DNA of 16,813 nt from Clostridia bacterium (GTDB taxonomy: Bacteria > Bacillota > Clostridia > Oscillospirales > CAG-272): the NCBI GenBank assembly GCA_029010655.1, contig JAQXKW010000144.1, positions 1 through 16,813 of the forward strand, in the 5' to 3' direction. The number at the start of each line of letters is the position of its first letter. The stretch's first letter is position 1. This document shows positions 7,333-13,662 of this stretch, in pieces. Below the pieces are notes generated by a model, which saw only the letters and a list, made by a program, of their open reading frames with translations, did not search any database and had not been told where the DNA came from. Made by a program: the position numbers and the translations under genes.

Positions 7333-8454
7333 TCATCGCTTTTTCAGCTCGTTTCTTTTTTCACGCCGAACTCGGTTTATGTGCCTTGTAAAATCCCCGT
7401 TTGAAATAAGCTCAGCCAAAACGAATTGAATGTAGGTGGGAACCGTGCAGGAATAAAAGCCTATCTTTTCCCTGAAGGAGGGAAGCAGGGGATAGGGCAG
7501 AACCATATATCCCACACGCAGAGAGGGGGATACGGTCATGGAAAAGGTGTTCAGATATATGACGTTTTCGCCCGCAGAGGCGGAGAAAAGTGTCTCCTCC
7601 GGCTTTTTCGATACGGAAAACTCAGATTCAAAATCGTCCTCAATAATGTATCTTGAACCGCCGCTTGAAGCGCCGCTTGCCCAGCGCATATATTCGTGCC
7701 GCTTTGATGCGGTGGCGGTAACGCCGCTGGGAAAACTGCGGTAAGGGGAAATGTGCAGAATGTCCGCTGTGCTTTTCCAAAGCGCTTCGCTTTCAATACC
7801 GTCGCACCCCAGCGGCAGTTTTTCGTATTTTACGTCGGAGGCAAGGTATACCTGCTCTATCTTTTTATAGGAAGGGGACTCAATGGCGTAAGTGCGCTCA
7901 CGCCCCAAAAGCTCCACAATCAGACTGTAAAGATACTCCGAGCCTGAGCCGATAATAATCTGCTCCGTGTCGGCAATTATCCCCCTGCTTTGCGCAAGAT
8001 AATTCCGTATTGCCTCCCGAAGCTCGTCGCGCCCCGCATTGGGCGATTTTTCAAGAATACGCTCCCCGTAATCGCTCATAACCCTTCGCATGGTTTTTAT
8101 AAGAACGGAAAAGGGAAACTGAGGATTTGTCTCACCCGTGCGGTGAGGGCGAGGAGGCTCAACGGAAAAGGGTATCTTGCCGGCTGCGCCTGACGGCGGG
8201 AAAAAACCGTCTCCGTTGTGAAACACCACAAAATATCCGCTCCGCTCCCTCGCTTCAATATAGCCCTCGTCGCAAAGCAGTGCATAAGCGTGCTCCACGG
8301 TCACCGTGCTGACCCCTGTTTCGGCTGCCATTAGCCGCTTCGAGGGCAGTTTTTCATTGTAGCCGTAAATTCCGCCCACAATATCGTCCCGCACCATGGA
8401 GTATAGCTGTAAATATGCCGCCTTGCGGCCTGTGTTTTCAATTATATATTTCAT
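7333..8454 (-). CDS. MocR-type regulator (GntR HTH + aminotransferase-like), catalytic Lys replaced, C-terminus short
   Basis: A 373-residue protein. Residues 1-77 form a GntR winged helix (YLQLYSMVRDDI, then SKRLMAAETGVSTVTVEHAYALL and EGYIEARERSGYFV). Residues about 110-373 are a fold-type I aminotransferase domain, as in PdxR and GabR: NAGRDELREAIRNYL, the IIIGSGSEYL loop, IIEDDFESEF with the pyridine-contacting Asp, and SPSLRVGYMVLP with the phosphate-binding Arg. The position of the PLP Schiff-base lysine (usually Phe-Ser-Lys-Thr) is Met306, encoded by ATG at 7539-7537. The protein stops about 67 residues after that site, where family members usually run about 150 more, so most of the small C-terminal subdomain is missing. 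It may be a PLP-independent regulator or a decaying gene. The first ATG lies 16 bases beyond AAGGAG, a long spacing. It is divergent from an ECF S component. Confidence 0.85.
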   Translation of the reverse strand: MKYIIENTGRKAAYLQLYSMVRDDIVGGIYGYNEKLPSKRLMAAETGVSTVTVEHAYALLCDEGYIEARERSGYFVVFHNGDGFFPPSGAAGKIPFSVEPPRPHRTGETNPQFPFSVLIKTMRRVMSDYGERILEKSPNAGRDELREAIRNYLAQSRGIIADTEQIIIGSGSEYLYSLIVELLGRERTYAIESPSYKKIEQVYLASDVKYEKLPLGCDGIESEALWKSTADILHISPYRSFPSGVTATASKRHEYMRWASGASSGGSRYIIEDDFESEFSVSKKPEETLFSASAGENVIYLNTFSMTVSPSLRVGYMVLPYPLLPSFREKIGFYSCTVPTYIQFVLAELISNGDFTRHINRVRREKRNELKKR

Positions 8455-8514
8455 CTGGATATATAAAATTCTCCTTAATTGGATATTTTCATATGTTCAA
8501 ATCAATTATATACT
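8439..8514. promoter_or_regulatory. Divergent control region with direct repeats (candidate MocR operator)
   Basis: Between the divergent regulator and transporter genes, TGGATAT occurs at 8456-8462 and again at 8480-8486, exactly 24 bp apart in the same orientation. CAATTATATA occurs at 8439-8448 and 8503-8512. MocR regulators typically bind directly repeated sites, so the first pair is the better operator candidate. A weak promoter for the transporter gene may be TTTTCA (8486-8491), 17 bp, TATACT (8509-8514), which the second repeat of each pair would touch. The repeats are read directly; the binding role is inference. Confidence 0.4.
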
Positions 8515-8572
8515 GATAGGGTAAAAATTGCAAGAGAGATTTTTCCGGCAATTAAAAGAAAGGATTAACAAA

Positions 8573-9100
8573 ATGAGCGACAAAGCGATTTCAACAAAAA
8601 GAACTACGGTGTGGCTGTGTACTACGGCGCTGTTTATGGCGCTTAACGTGGTAATGAGCTCCTTCGGCGTGCCCGTACCGGGCGGACATCTTTATATGAA
8701 CGATATAATTATCTGTACTGCGGCAATAATACTTGACCCCTTTGCGGCGTTTATGGTAGGCGGCGTGGGAGCGTTTTTGGGAGATTTGTTCTTCTATCCT
8801 CTGCCCATGTTCGTTTCATTGGTAACACACGGCTTGCAGGCAGTTGTTATATCGGTGTTTTCCCATTATGTAATGAAAAAGCACCGTGTGCTTGCGTCGG
8901 GAATAGGCGTGGCAATAGGCGCAGTAATAATGGTAGTGGGATATTCTCTTGGCAGAGCGTTTATTTACAGCACTCCCGAATATGCCGTAATGAAGCTGCC
9001 CTATCAGATTTTGCAGGCGGCGGTGGGTGCCGTTTTGGGCATGCTCCTTTGCTGGAAGGTCGGAATAGTAAAGCTGTACGAGAGACTGACAAAGAGGTAA
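8573..9100 (+). CDS. ECF transporter S component (vitamin uptake)
   Basis: A 175-residue membrane protein. The start is the ATG at 8573, preceded by AAAGGA at about 8 bases; an in-frame ATG at 8528 would add 15 charged residues and has a poorer RBS. Five or six hydrophobic helices are visible, along with the S-component pattern: P-x-P-G-G-H-L-Y-M-N-D near residue 35-45, then a small-residue-rich segment with GGVGAFLGDLFFY. This matches the ECF riboflavin-type S component family (PF07155). Such proteins bind a vitamin and work with a shared EcfA/A'/T energising module encoded elsewhere; none is in this window. The divergent MocR regulator hints at a vitamin B6 compound as substrate, because MocR proteins often control pyridoxal phosphate supply, but substrate cannot be read from the sequence. 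Confidence 0.85.
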   Translation: MSDKAISTKRTTVWLCTTALFMALNVVMSSFGVPVPGGHLYMNDIIICTAAIILDPFAAFMVGGVGAFLGDLFFYPLPMFVSLVTHGLQAVVISVFSHYVMKKHRVLASGIGVAIGAVIMVVGYSLGRAFIYSTPEYAVMKLPYQILQAAVGAVLGMLLCWKVGIVKLYERLTKR

Positions 9101-9110
9101 GAGCGGCTAG

Positions 9111-9335
9111 CGGCTGGCGGCAGGAAACAAAAGCGAGAACCGACTGCTTCACAAAGAATCAAAGCGTGATCTTGATTGGAGCGAAGCCGAAATGAGGAAA
9201 ACGAGCGAGAAATACCGTCTCAATTCCTATGAGGGCGAAAGCCTGCCTTTCGAGAACTACATGAAAATTGACAATACGAATTTGCCGCCTGCTGAAGCGG
9301 CAGAGATGATAAAGGTTAATTTTGCAATAGGATAG
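9111..9335 (+). pseudogene. C-terminal remnant of a probable P-loop nucleotide kinase-like protein
   Basis: An open frame of 74 codons running from just after an in-frame TAG (9108-9110) to TAG at 9333-9335. The first ATG is at 9192 (47 residues) and has no RBS. The peptide has protein-like composition: RLLHKESKRDLDW, then EKYRLNSYEGE, PFENYMKIDNTNLPP and AEAAEMIKVNF. From memory this is like the tail of Firmicutes AAA/shikimate-kinase-like proteins, where a Tyr-x-Lys-Ile-Asp-Asn-Thr motif precedes a final helix. No Walker A motif or start is present upstream; the transporter gene ends at 9100. The piece is best read as the leftover end of a lost gene. The family assignment is tentative. Confidence 0.5.
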
Positions 9336-9351
9336 CATAAAAAAAGGTTAA

Positions 9352-9379
9352 GCCGCAGGCGAAAATTTTCGCCTGCGGC
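9352..9379. terminator. 28-bp perfect palindrome, probable bidirectional terminator
   Basis: Two exact 14-nt arms (first arm GCCGCAGGCGAAAA) meet without a gap, giving a GC-rich stem of ten pairs capped by AAAATTTT. A run of seven A lies about 7 bases before it and a T-rich stretch (GTTCTGTTTGTTAATT) follows. It ends transcription of the transporter region and insulates the MarR promoter downstream. A role as a protein-binding palindrome is less likely. Confidence 0.65.
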
Positions 9380-9401
9380 GTTCTGTTTGTTAATTATTTT
9401 G

Positions 9402-9431
9402 CCACGTTTGTTGACAAATCAACAAGCGTGG
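9402..9431. promoter_or_regulatory. Inverted repeat operator, probably for the MarR regulator
   Basis: CCACGTTTGTTGA (9402-9414) is mirrored by TCAACAAGCGTGG (9419-9431) around CAAA, with one mismatch in 13 pairs. The repeat covers the -35 hexamer and most of the spacer of the promoter at 9411-9439 and ends three bases short of the -10. This is a classic position for autorepression by the MarR protein encoded 42 bp downstream, and the inner TTGTTGA/TCAACAA core suits a MarR dimer. Confidence 0.75.
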
Positions 9432-9439
9432 TGTATAAT
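9411..9439 (+). promoter_or_regulatory. Consensus sigma-A promoter of the MarR-HAD-DegV operon
   Basis: TTGACA at 9411-9416 and TATAAT at 9434-9439, both exact consensus, with an ideal 17-bp spacer. Transcription should start near 9446, giving a leader of about 27 bases before the MarR start codon. Such a strong promoter overlapped by an operator fits a tightly repressed, strongly inducible operon. Confidence 0.88.
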
Positions 9440-9472
9440 ATGTCCCATCCAAATAAAGCTTAGGAGAAAAAT

Positions 9473-9919
9473 ATGGTTGACCGTTTTGAAAAATTTTCTT
9501 TGGCAATTTCGGAAATTTCAAGATATTGGCATAAGCTTGCCTCCGATGAAATGGAAAAGCATGGTCTGAGAGGACCGCACGCCGTTTACTTTACAACTAT
9601 GTATTGCTATCCCGAGGGGCTGACCGCCGCTCGCCTTTCGGAGCTTTGCTCAAGGGATAAATCTGATGTGTCCCGTGCCGTGACCATGTTTGAAAAAAAG
9701 GGATTTGTGGAAAAAATAAGTGCCAATCACAACAATTACAGAGCGCTTTTAAGGCTTACCGAAGGCGGAAGAAAAATTGCACAGCACATAAACGAGAGCG
9801 CCTCCTTCGCCGTGGAAAACGGCGGCAAGGGTCTCAGCGACGAGCACAGAGATATTTTTTATAACGCTCTTGCTCTCATCAGCGAAAATCTCCGTGTTCT
9901 TAGCGAAAAAGGTCTGTAA
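9473..9919 (+). CDS. MarR-family transcriptional regulator
   Basis: A 148-residue regulator; RBS AGGAG about 7 bases before the ATG at 9473. The layout is that of MarR: N-terminal dimerisation helices (1-45), then a winged helix with TAARLSELCSRDKSDVSRAVTMFEKKGFVEK (about 51-82), the wing around NNYRALLRLTEGG, and C-terminal dimerisation helices. MarR proteins are usually repressors released by small ligands, and often repress their own operon. The inverted repeat at 9402-9431 lies over its promoter. The downstream genes suggest a lipid-related ligand such as a fatty acid or acyl carrier (FabT, which controls fatty acid synthesis in streptococci, is also MarR-type). That ligand is a guess. 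Confidence 0.88.
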   Translation: MVDRFEKFSLAISEISRYWHKLASDEMEKHGLRGPHAVYFTTMYCYPEGLTAARLSELCSRDKSDVSRAVTMFEKKGFVEKISANHNNYRALLRLTEGGRKIAQHINESASFAVENGGKGLSDEHRDIFYNALALISENLRVLSEKGL

Positions 9920-9966
9920 ATAAGGATGCTGCGAAACGGCAGGCATTTTTCTGAGGAATTATTGTA

Positions 9967-10692
9967 ATGAAAATAACTACTGTACTGTTCGATCTTGACG
10001 GAACGCTTCTGCCCATGGATCAGGACGAATTTGTAAAAGCATATTTCGGCTTGCTTGCAAAAAAGCTCGCACCGCACGGATACGACCCGAAAAAGCTGAT
10101 TTCCGGCATATGGGCGGGAACGAAAGAAATGATAAAAAATAACGGGGAGTGTACTAACGAAGCCGTGTTCTGGAAAGAGTTTTCCCGCGCCTTCGGAGAC
10201 AGGGTTCTCTGTGATATGCCCCTTTTTGAAGAATTTTATAAAAACGAGTTTTCGGGCGCAAAAGCCGTTTGCGGCTGTAATGAAGATGCCGCAAAAACCG
10301 TGGCGTATGTAAAGAGCAGAGGGTTCAGAACTGCTCTTGCCACAAATCCGATTTTTCCGAAAATCGCAACCCTCAGCCGTATACGCTGGGCGGGGCTTGA
10401 GCCGTCCGATTTCGAGCTTATCACCACCTACGAAAATTCCCGTTTCAGCAAGCCGAATCCCCTATATTATGCGGATATTGCGAAAACCTTGGGCGTTTCC
10501 TGTGAGGAGTGCCTTATGGTGGGAAACGACGTTTCGGAGGACATGGCGGCGCAAAGCCTCGGAATGAAGGTTTTTCTGCTTACCGACTGTATTATCAACA
10601 GAGAAAACGCAGATATTGACGTATATCCTCACGGAGGCTTTAATGAACTTTCGGAGTATATAGATACCTTGTTAAGGGAGGAAAACAATTGA
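9967..10692 (+). CDS. HAD-superfamily hydrolase (phosphoglycolate phosphatase-like)
   Basis: A 241-residue cytoplasmic phosphatase of the haloacid dehalogenase superfamily. The four motifs are visible: nucleophile FDLDGTLL (Asp9, Asp11), the Thr of ALATNP (about residue 123), the Lys of KPNPLYY (about residue 159) and the acidic GNDVSED near residue 180. A helical cap lies between motifs I and II, as in subclass C1. The substrate is unknown; its position between a MarR regulator and fatty-acid-binding proteins suggests a phosphorylated metabolite of that pathway. GAGGAA precedes the ATG. The stop overlaps the TTG start of the next gene by 4 bases, so the two are translationally coupled. Confidence 0.87.
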   Translation: MKITTVLFDLDGTLLPMDQDEFVKAYFGLLAKKLAPHGYDPKKLISGIWAGTKEMIKNNGECTNEAVFWKEFSRAFGDRVLCDMPLFEEFYKNEFSGAKAVCGCNEDAAKTVAYVKSRGFRTALATNPIFPKIATLSRIRWAGLEPSDFELITTYENSRFSKPNPLYYADIAKTLGVSCEECLMVGNDVSEDMAAQSLGMKVFLLTDCIINRENADIDVYPHGGFNELSEYIDTLLREENN

Positions 10693-11552
10693 AAGACTAC
10701 ATTATTTGCACCGATTCCGCCTGCGACATCCGCTCCGATGTCCTGAAAAAATGGGATGTTCCGTGCATCAGCATGACATTTGAATTTGACGGCGACGGCA
10801 AAATATATACGGAAAACGATATTTCAATCAAAGATTTTTACGATAAAATGAGAGACGGCGGTGTTGCCAGAACTGCGGCAATCAACCCCGATACCTTTAA
10901 GAATGCCTTTGAGAATTTTGTAAAGGACGGAAAGGACGTGCTTTATCTGGGCTTTTCGTCGGGACTTAGCACAACCTTCAATTCGTCAAGGCTTGCCGCC
11001 GAGGAGGTGTCCGAGGCATATCCCGAAAGAAATATTACCGTTATAGACACCCTGTGCGCTTCCGCAGGACAGGGACTTATGGTGTACCTTGCGGCGAAGA
11101 AGAAATCGGAGGGGGCAACCCTTGAACAAACCGCCGCTTATGTAAAGGAGCTGATACCGAGGCTTTGCCATTGGTTCACCGTTGACGATCTGGAATACCT
11201 TAAAAGAGGCGGCAGAATAAGCTCCGCCGCGGCTCTTGTAGGCTCAGTTCTTTCAATAAAGCCCATTATCACCGTCGACAATGAGGGACATCTCATAAAC
11301 ACGGGCAAGGTAAGAGGCAGAAAAGCCGCTATAAACACCCTTGTGGAAAAATACGGTCAGTACGCCTCGGATAAAGAGGGAACGGCATTTGTCTGCCATT
11401 CCGACTGTGCCGAGGACGTTGCCCTTCTCAAGTCCGAGCTTTGCGAAAAATACGGCGCAAAGGTGGAGCTTGTGACGGATATGGGTCCCATTATCGGCGC
11501 CCATGTAGGTCCCGGAACAGTTGCTGTTGTGTTTGTGGGCAAGGAAAGATAA
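10689..11552 (+). CDS. DegV family fatty-acid-binding protein (first of three)
   Basis: A 287-residue DegV protein. It starts at a TTG (10689) overlapping the previous stop, with a strong AGGGAGG 8 bases upstream. Family landmarks: TDSACD at 8-13, the TAAINPDTF segment, the FSSGLSTTF fatty-acid loop, the DLEYLKRGGRI motif, LSIKPIITV and the C-terminal GPIIGAHVGPG loop. DegV/FakB proteins bind a fatty acid in a deep pocket and present it to the FakA kinase, giving acyl-phosphate for phospholipid synthesis. The lipid-binding fold is well established for the family; FakA partnership is not shown here, as no FakA (DhaL-like) gene is in the window. The next gene follows after 10 bases. Confidence 0.9.
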   Translation: MKDYIICTDSACDIRSDVLKKWDVPCISMTFEFDGDGKIYTENDISIKDFYDKMRDGGVARTAAINPDTFKNAFENFVKDGKDVLYLGFSSGLSTTFNSSRLAAEEVSEAYPERNITVIDTLCASAGQGLMVYLAAKKKSEGATLEQTAAYVKELIPRLCHWFTVDDLEYLKRGGRISSAAALVGSVLSIKPIITVDNEGHLINTGKVRGRKAAINTLVEKYGQYASDKEGTAFVCHSDCAEDVALLKSELCEKYGAKVELVTDMGPIIGAHVGPGTVAVVFVGKER

Positions 11553-11562
11553 GAGGTTTGCA

Positions 11563-12396
11563 GTGATTAAAATAATGGTTGATTCCGGCTCGGACTGCAG
11601 AGACAGGGAGGTTTGCGATTATTTCGTGCCCCTTACCGTAAACGCAGAGGGCAGGGAATATAGAGACGGCATTGATTTGGACTGCGATATGTTCTATTAT
11701 CTGCTGACAACGGCAGAGGAAATTCCCCATACCTCTCAGCCGTCGCCGGACGCCTTTCTTCAATATTTCAAAGAGGTGAAAGCAAACGGTGACGAGCTTA
11801 TATATTTCACCCTGTCCTCCGCTCTCAGCGGCACCTATCAGAGCGCCTGCATTGCAAGGGAAATGGCGGAATACGACGGAATTTACATAGTGGACTCAAG
11901 AAATTTTTCCCATATGATTGTGGTTCTTGCAAAGTATGCGAAAAAACTGATTTCAAGGGGAATGTCCGCAAAGTATATTGTCGAAAAATGCGAAGAACTG
12001 AAAAAGCGCATAAAGGTCTGCGGATGCGCAGGTACTCTTGAATATCTCAGACGCGGCGGCAGAATAGGCAAAGCGGCGGCTTTTGCCGGCACTATGGCGA
12101 ATATTAAGCCTATTATGTCCGTTTCACCGGAGGGTACTGTTGAAGCCGTGGGAAAAGCCATCGGCGTTCAGCGAGCGGTGCAGACTATTGCGGATAAGCT
12201 GAAAAAGACCCGGCTCGATGAAGAATTTCCCGTTTTTTCTCTGTATTCGTACGGAGAGGAATATACCATAAAGCTTGAGAAAAAGCTTCGGTCGGAAGGG
12301 TATCATATATCAGAAAGACTGCAGATAGGTCCCACAATCGGCACACACTTGGGACCCGGAGTTTTCGGAATTTCCTTTGTGGAGAAAAAACAGTAA
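11563..12396 (+). CDS. DegV family fatty-acid-binding protein (second of three)
   Basis: A 277-residue DegV protein. I chose the GTG at 11563, 6 bases after AAGAGG. It gives the standard N-terminus (VIKIMVDSGSD) and clears the preceding gene; a TTG at 11521 in frame would add 14 non-family residues overlapping that gene. Landmarks: DSGSD, HTSQPSPDAF, LSSALSGTYQSA, GTLEYLRRGGRI, NIKPIMSV and GPTIGTHLGPG, all expected for a working fatty-acid-binding FakB-type protein. It has two closely spaced cysteines before the TLEYL motif (KVCGCAG). It is related to, but clearly distinct from, the DegV protein upstream, so the pair may prefer different acyl chains. It closes the first transcription unit. 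Confidence 0.9.
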   Translation: MIKIMVDSGSDCRDREVCDYFVPLTVNAEGREYRDGIDLDCDMFYYLLTTAEEIPHTSQPSPDAFLQYFKEVKANGDELIYFTLSSALSGTYQSACIAREMAEYDGIYIVDSRNFSHMIVVLAKYAKKLISRGMSAKYIVEKCEELKKRIKVCGCAGTLEYLRRGGRIGKAAAFAGTMANIKPIMSVSPEGTVEAVGKAIGVQRAVQTIADKLKKTRLDEEFPVFSLYSYGEEYTIKLEKKLRSEGYHISERLQIGPTIGTHLGPGVFGISFVEKKQ

Positions 12397-12500
12397 TAAA
12401 TATTTGAAAATGTACGGCGGCGTTTTCAGCCGACCGAAATTTCCGGAAAAATTAATGGCGGGGCAGCGGTAAAGGTTTTTCCTGCGGCAGTATTCCGAAA

Positions 12501-12540
12501 GCGTGCGAAGGCGTGAAAAGCGTCAAAAGCATGCAAAACG
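12501..12540. repeat. Imperfect short tandem repeat, about 9-10 base unit
   Basis: Four or so units resembling GCGTGCGAAG / GCGTGAAAA / GCGTCAAAA / GCATGCAAAA follow one another. The copies differ, so this is a degenerate repeat or chance similarity in a purine-rich stretch. No function can be assigned. Confidence 0.35.
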
Positions 12541-12588
12541 GGACGCGCTTCAGGAGATAAACCTTTGCCGAAGCCCCCGTTGCATTAC

Positions 12589-12706
12589 CTCTACACCTTT
12601 TGGAATTAACTCTACCAAAAATATACACAGTGAAAAAATCCCTTGAAAACAAAGGAAATTCACCACTCTACCGACAGTAGAGCGCCTGAAAACCAACTCT
12701 ACCGAC
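12589..12706 (+). repeat. CTCTACC repeat cluster upstream of the third DegV gene
   Basis: CTCTAC occurs at 12589-12594, 12610-12615, 12666-12671 and 12697-12702; the last three are followed by C. The last two share an exact 11-bp word (ACTCTACCGAC at 12665-12675 and 12696-12706), 31 bp apart. The first two are 21 bp apart. These distances are two and three helical turns. The third copy also pairs with GTAGAG at 12677-12682, and a TAGAGT lies at 12722-12727. The cluster ends about 40 bp before the -35, the position expected for activator or multi-site repressor binding. The protein that binds is unknown. Confidence 0.6.
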
Positions 12707-12744
12707 TCGATTTTATGATTATAGAGTAGAATACGGAATATGGG

Positions 12745-12773
12745 TTGAATATCCGCGGCGTTTTGACTATAAT
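12745..12773 (+). promoter_or_regulatory. Sigma-A promoter of the DegV-GT8-acyltransferase unit
   Basis: TTGAAT (12745-12750) and an exact TATAAT (12768-12773) with a 17-bp spacer; start expected near 12780, giving a leader of about 36 bases. It lies directly downstream of the CTCTACC repeats. Confidence 0.75.
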
Positions 12774-12815
12774 ATAAGCGTGCGAAAAGCAAATCTTTGT
12801 TCCGGAGATTAAAAA

Positions 12816-13652
12816 ATGGATAAATTCAAAATTGTTGCAGATTCTTCTGCGGATTTGGTATCGCTGCCCGACGTGCCTTTTTCCTTTGCACCTCTTAAAA
12901 TCATAACGGCAGAAGCAGAATATGTTGACGATGAAAATCTGGACGTGGAAAATATGGTTGAAAGCCTTTTGCAGTATAAAGGAAAGTCCACAACCTCATG
13001 CCCCAATCCCGACGAATGGCTGAAGGTCTTCGGCGAGGCTGAAAATATTTTCTGCGTTCCCATTTCAGGCAATATATCCGGAAGCTATAATGCGGCAAAG
13101 GTCGCCAAGGATATATATGAAAGCGAATATCCCGACCGCCGTGTTTATGTGGTAAATACCCTGTCCGCAGGTCCCGAAATGAAGCTCATAATCGAGAAAA
13201 TCTGCGAGATGATAAAGGGCGGTGCAGAGTTTGAGGAAATATGCCGCGGCGTTGAGGAATATACAAAGAAAACAGGGCTTTTCTTCCTGCTCCAGTCGGT
13301 AAAGAATTTTGCCAATAACGGAAGAATTAATCCACTTATTGCGAAAGGCGTGGGACTGCTGGGTATCCGTATCCTGGGGAAAGCCAGCGATAACGGTCAG
13401 CTCCAGCTTCTGGACAAATGCAGAGGCGGAGAAAAAGCGCTTGCCGCCATTATCCGCCAGCTTAAAAGCCACGGACTTAAATCCGGAAAGGTACGCATAA
13501 CCCATTGCCTTAACGAGTCCGCCGCGCAGAAGCTTTATGACATGATACATGCGGAATTCCGCAAGGCGGAAATACAGATTTACAAGTGCAGGGGGCTTTG
13601 CAGCTTCTACGCCGAAAAGGGCGGACTGCTTGTAGGGTTTGAAAAATGCTGA
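12816..13652 (+). CDS. Divergent DegV family protein (third of three)
   Basis: A 278-residue DegV-like protein; GGAG precedes the ATG at 12816. The N-terminal domain keeps the DegV pattern: ADSSADL at 8-14, TTSCPNPDEW, and the ligand loop PISGNISGSYNAA. The second half departs from the family: LEYL-x-x-GGRI is replaced by SVKNFANNGRI, and the usual C-terminal GP-x-IG-x-H-x-GPG loop is replaced by CRGLCSFYAEKGG. It is thus a separate subfamily from the two DegV proteins upstream, and may bind another lipid or another partner. It leads a unit with its own promoter and repeats, 10 bases before the first GT8 start, suggesting that it serves the glycosyltransferases and acyltransferases that follow. 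Confidence 0.82.
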   Translation: MDKFKIVADSSADLVSLPDVPFSFAPLKIITAEAEYVDDENLDVENMVESLLQYKGKSTTSCPNPDEWLKVFGEAENIFCVPISGNISGSYNAAKVAKDIYESEYPDRRVYVVNTLSAGPEMKLIIEKICEMIKGGAEFEEICRGVEEYTKKTGLFFLLQSVKNFANNGRINPLIAKGVGLLGIRILGKASDNGQLQLLDKCRGGEKALAAIIRQLKSHGLKSGKVRITHCLNESAAQKLYDMIHAEFRKAEIQIYKCRGLCSFYAEKGGLLVGFEKC

Positions 13653-13662
13653 GGATTTTTAT

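Larger units (their letters stand above)
12397..12815 (+). other. 419-bp non-coding regulatory gap
   Basis: No convincing gene. From left to right it holds a small palindrome TTTCCGGAAA (12440-12449), an imperfect run of about 9-base units (12501-12540), CTCTACC repeats (12589-12703), a -35/-10 promoter (12745-12773) and an RBS (GGAG) for the next DegV gene. There is no strong terminator after 12396, so read-through from the MarR promoter is possible. Confidence 0.6.

Noticed and set aside
8455..8572. Riboswitch upstream of the ECF S component
   Set aside because: The leader is short and AT-rich with no conserved aptamer-like helices; the likely transcription start leaves only about 50 bases of leader.
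9402..9431. FabT-type operator
   Set aside because: The inverted repeat does not match the FabT palindrome I know (ACTTTGATTATCAAAGT); any link to fatty-acid sensing rests on neighbours only.
12589..12706. CRISPR array
   Set aside because: The repeated words are only 6-11 bp with uneven spacing (21, 56, 31 bp); a CRISPR needs longer identical repeats and regular spacers.
13065..13550. Antisense frame of 161 codons opposite the third DegV gene
   Set aside because: Shadow of a real gene with family motifs on the plus strand; no domain, RBS or promoter of its own.
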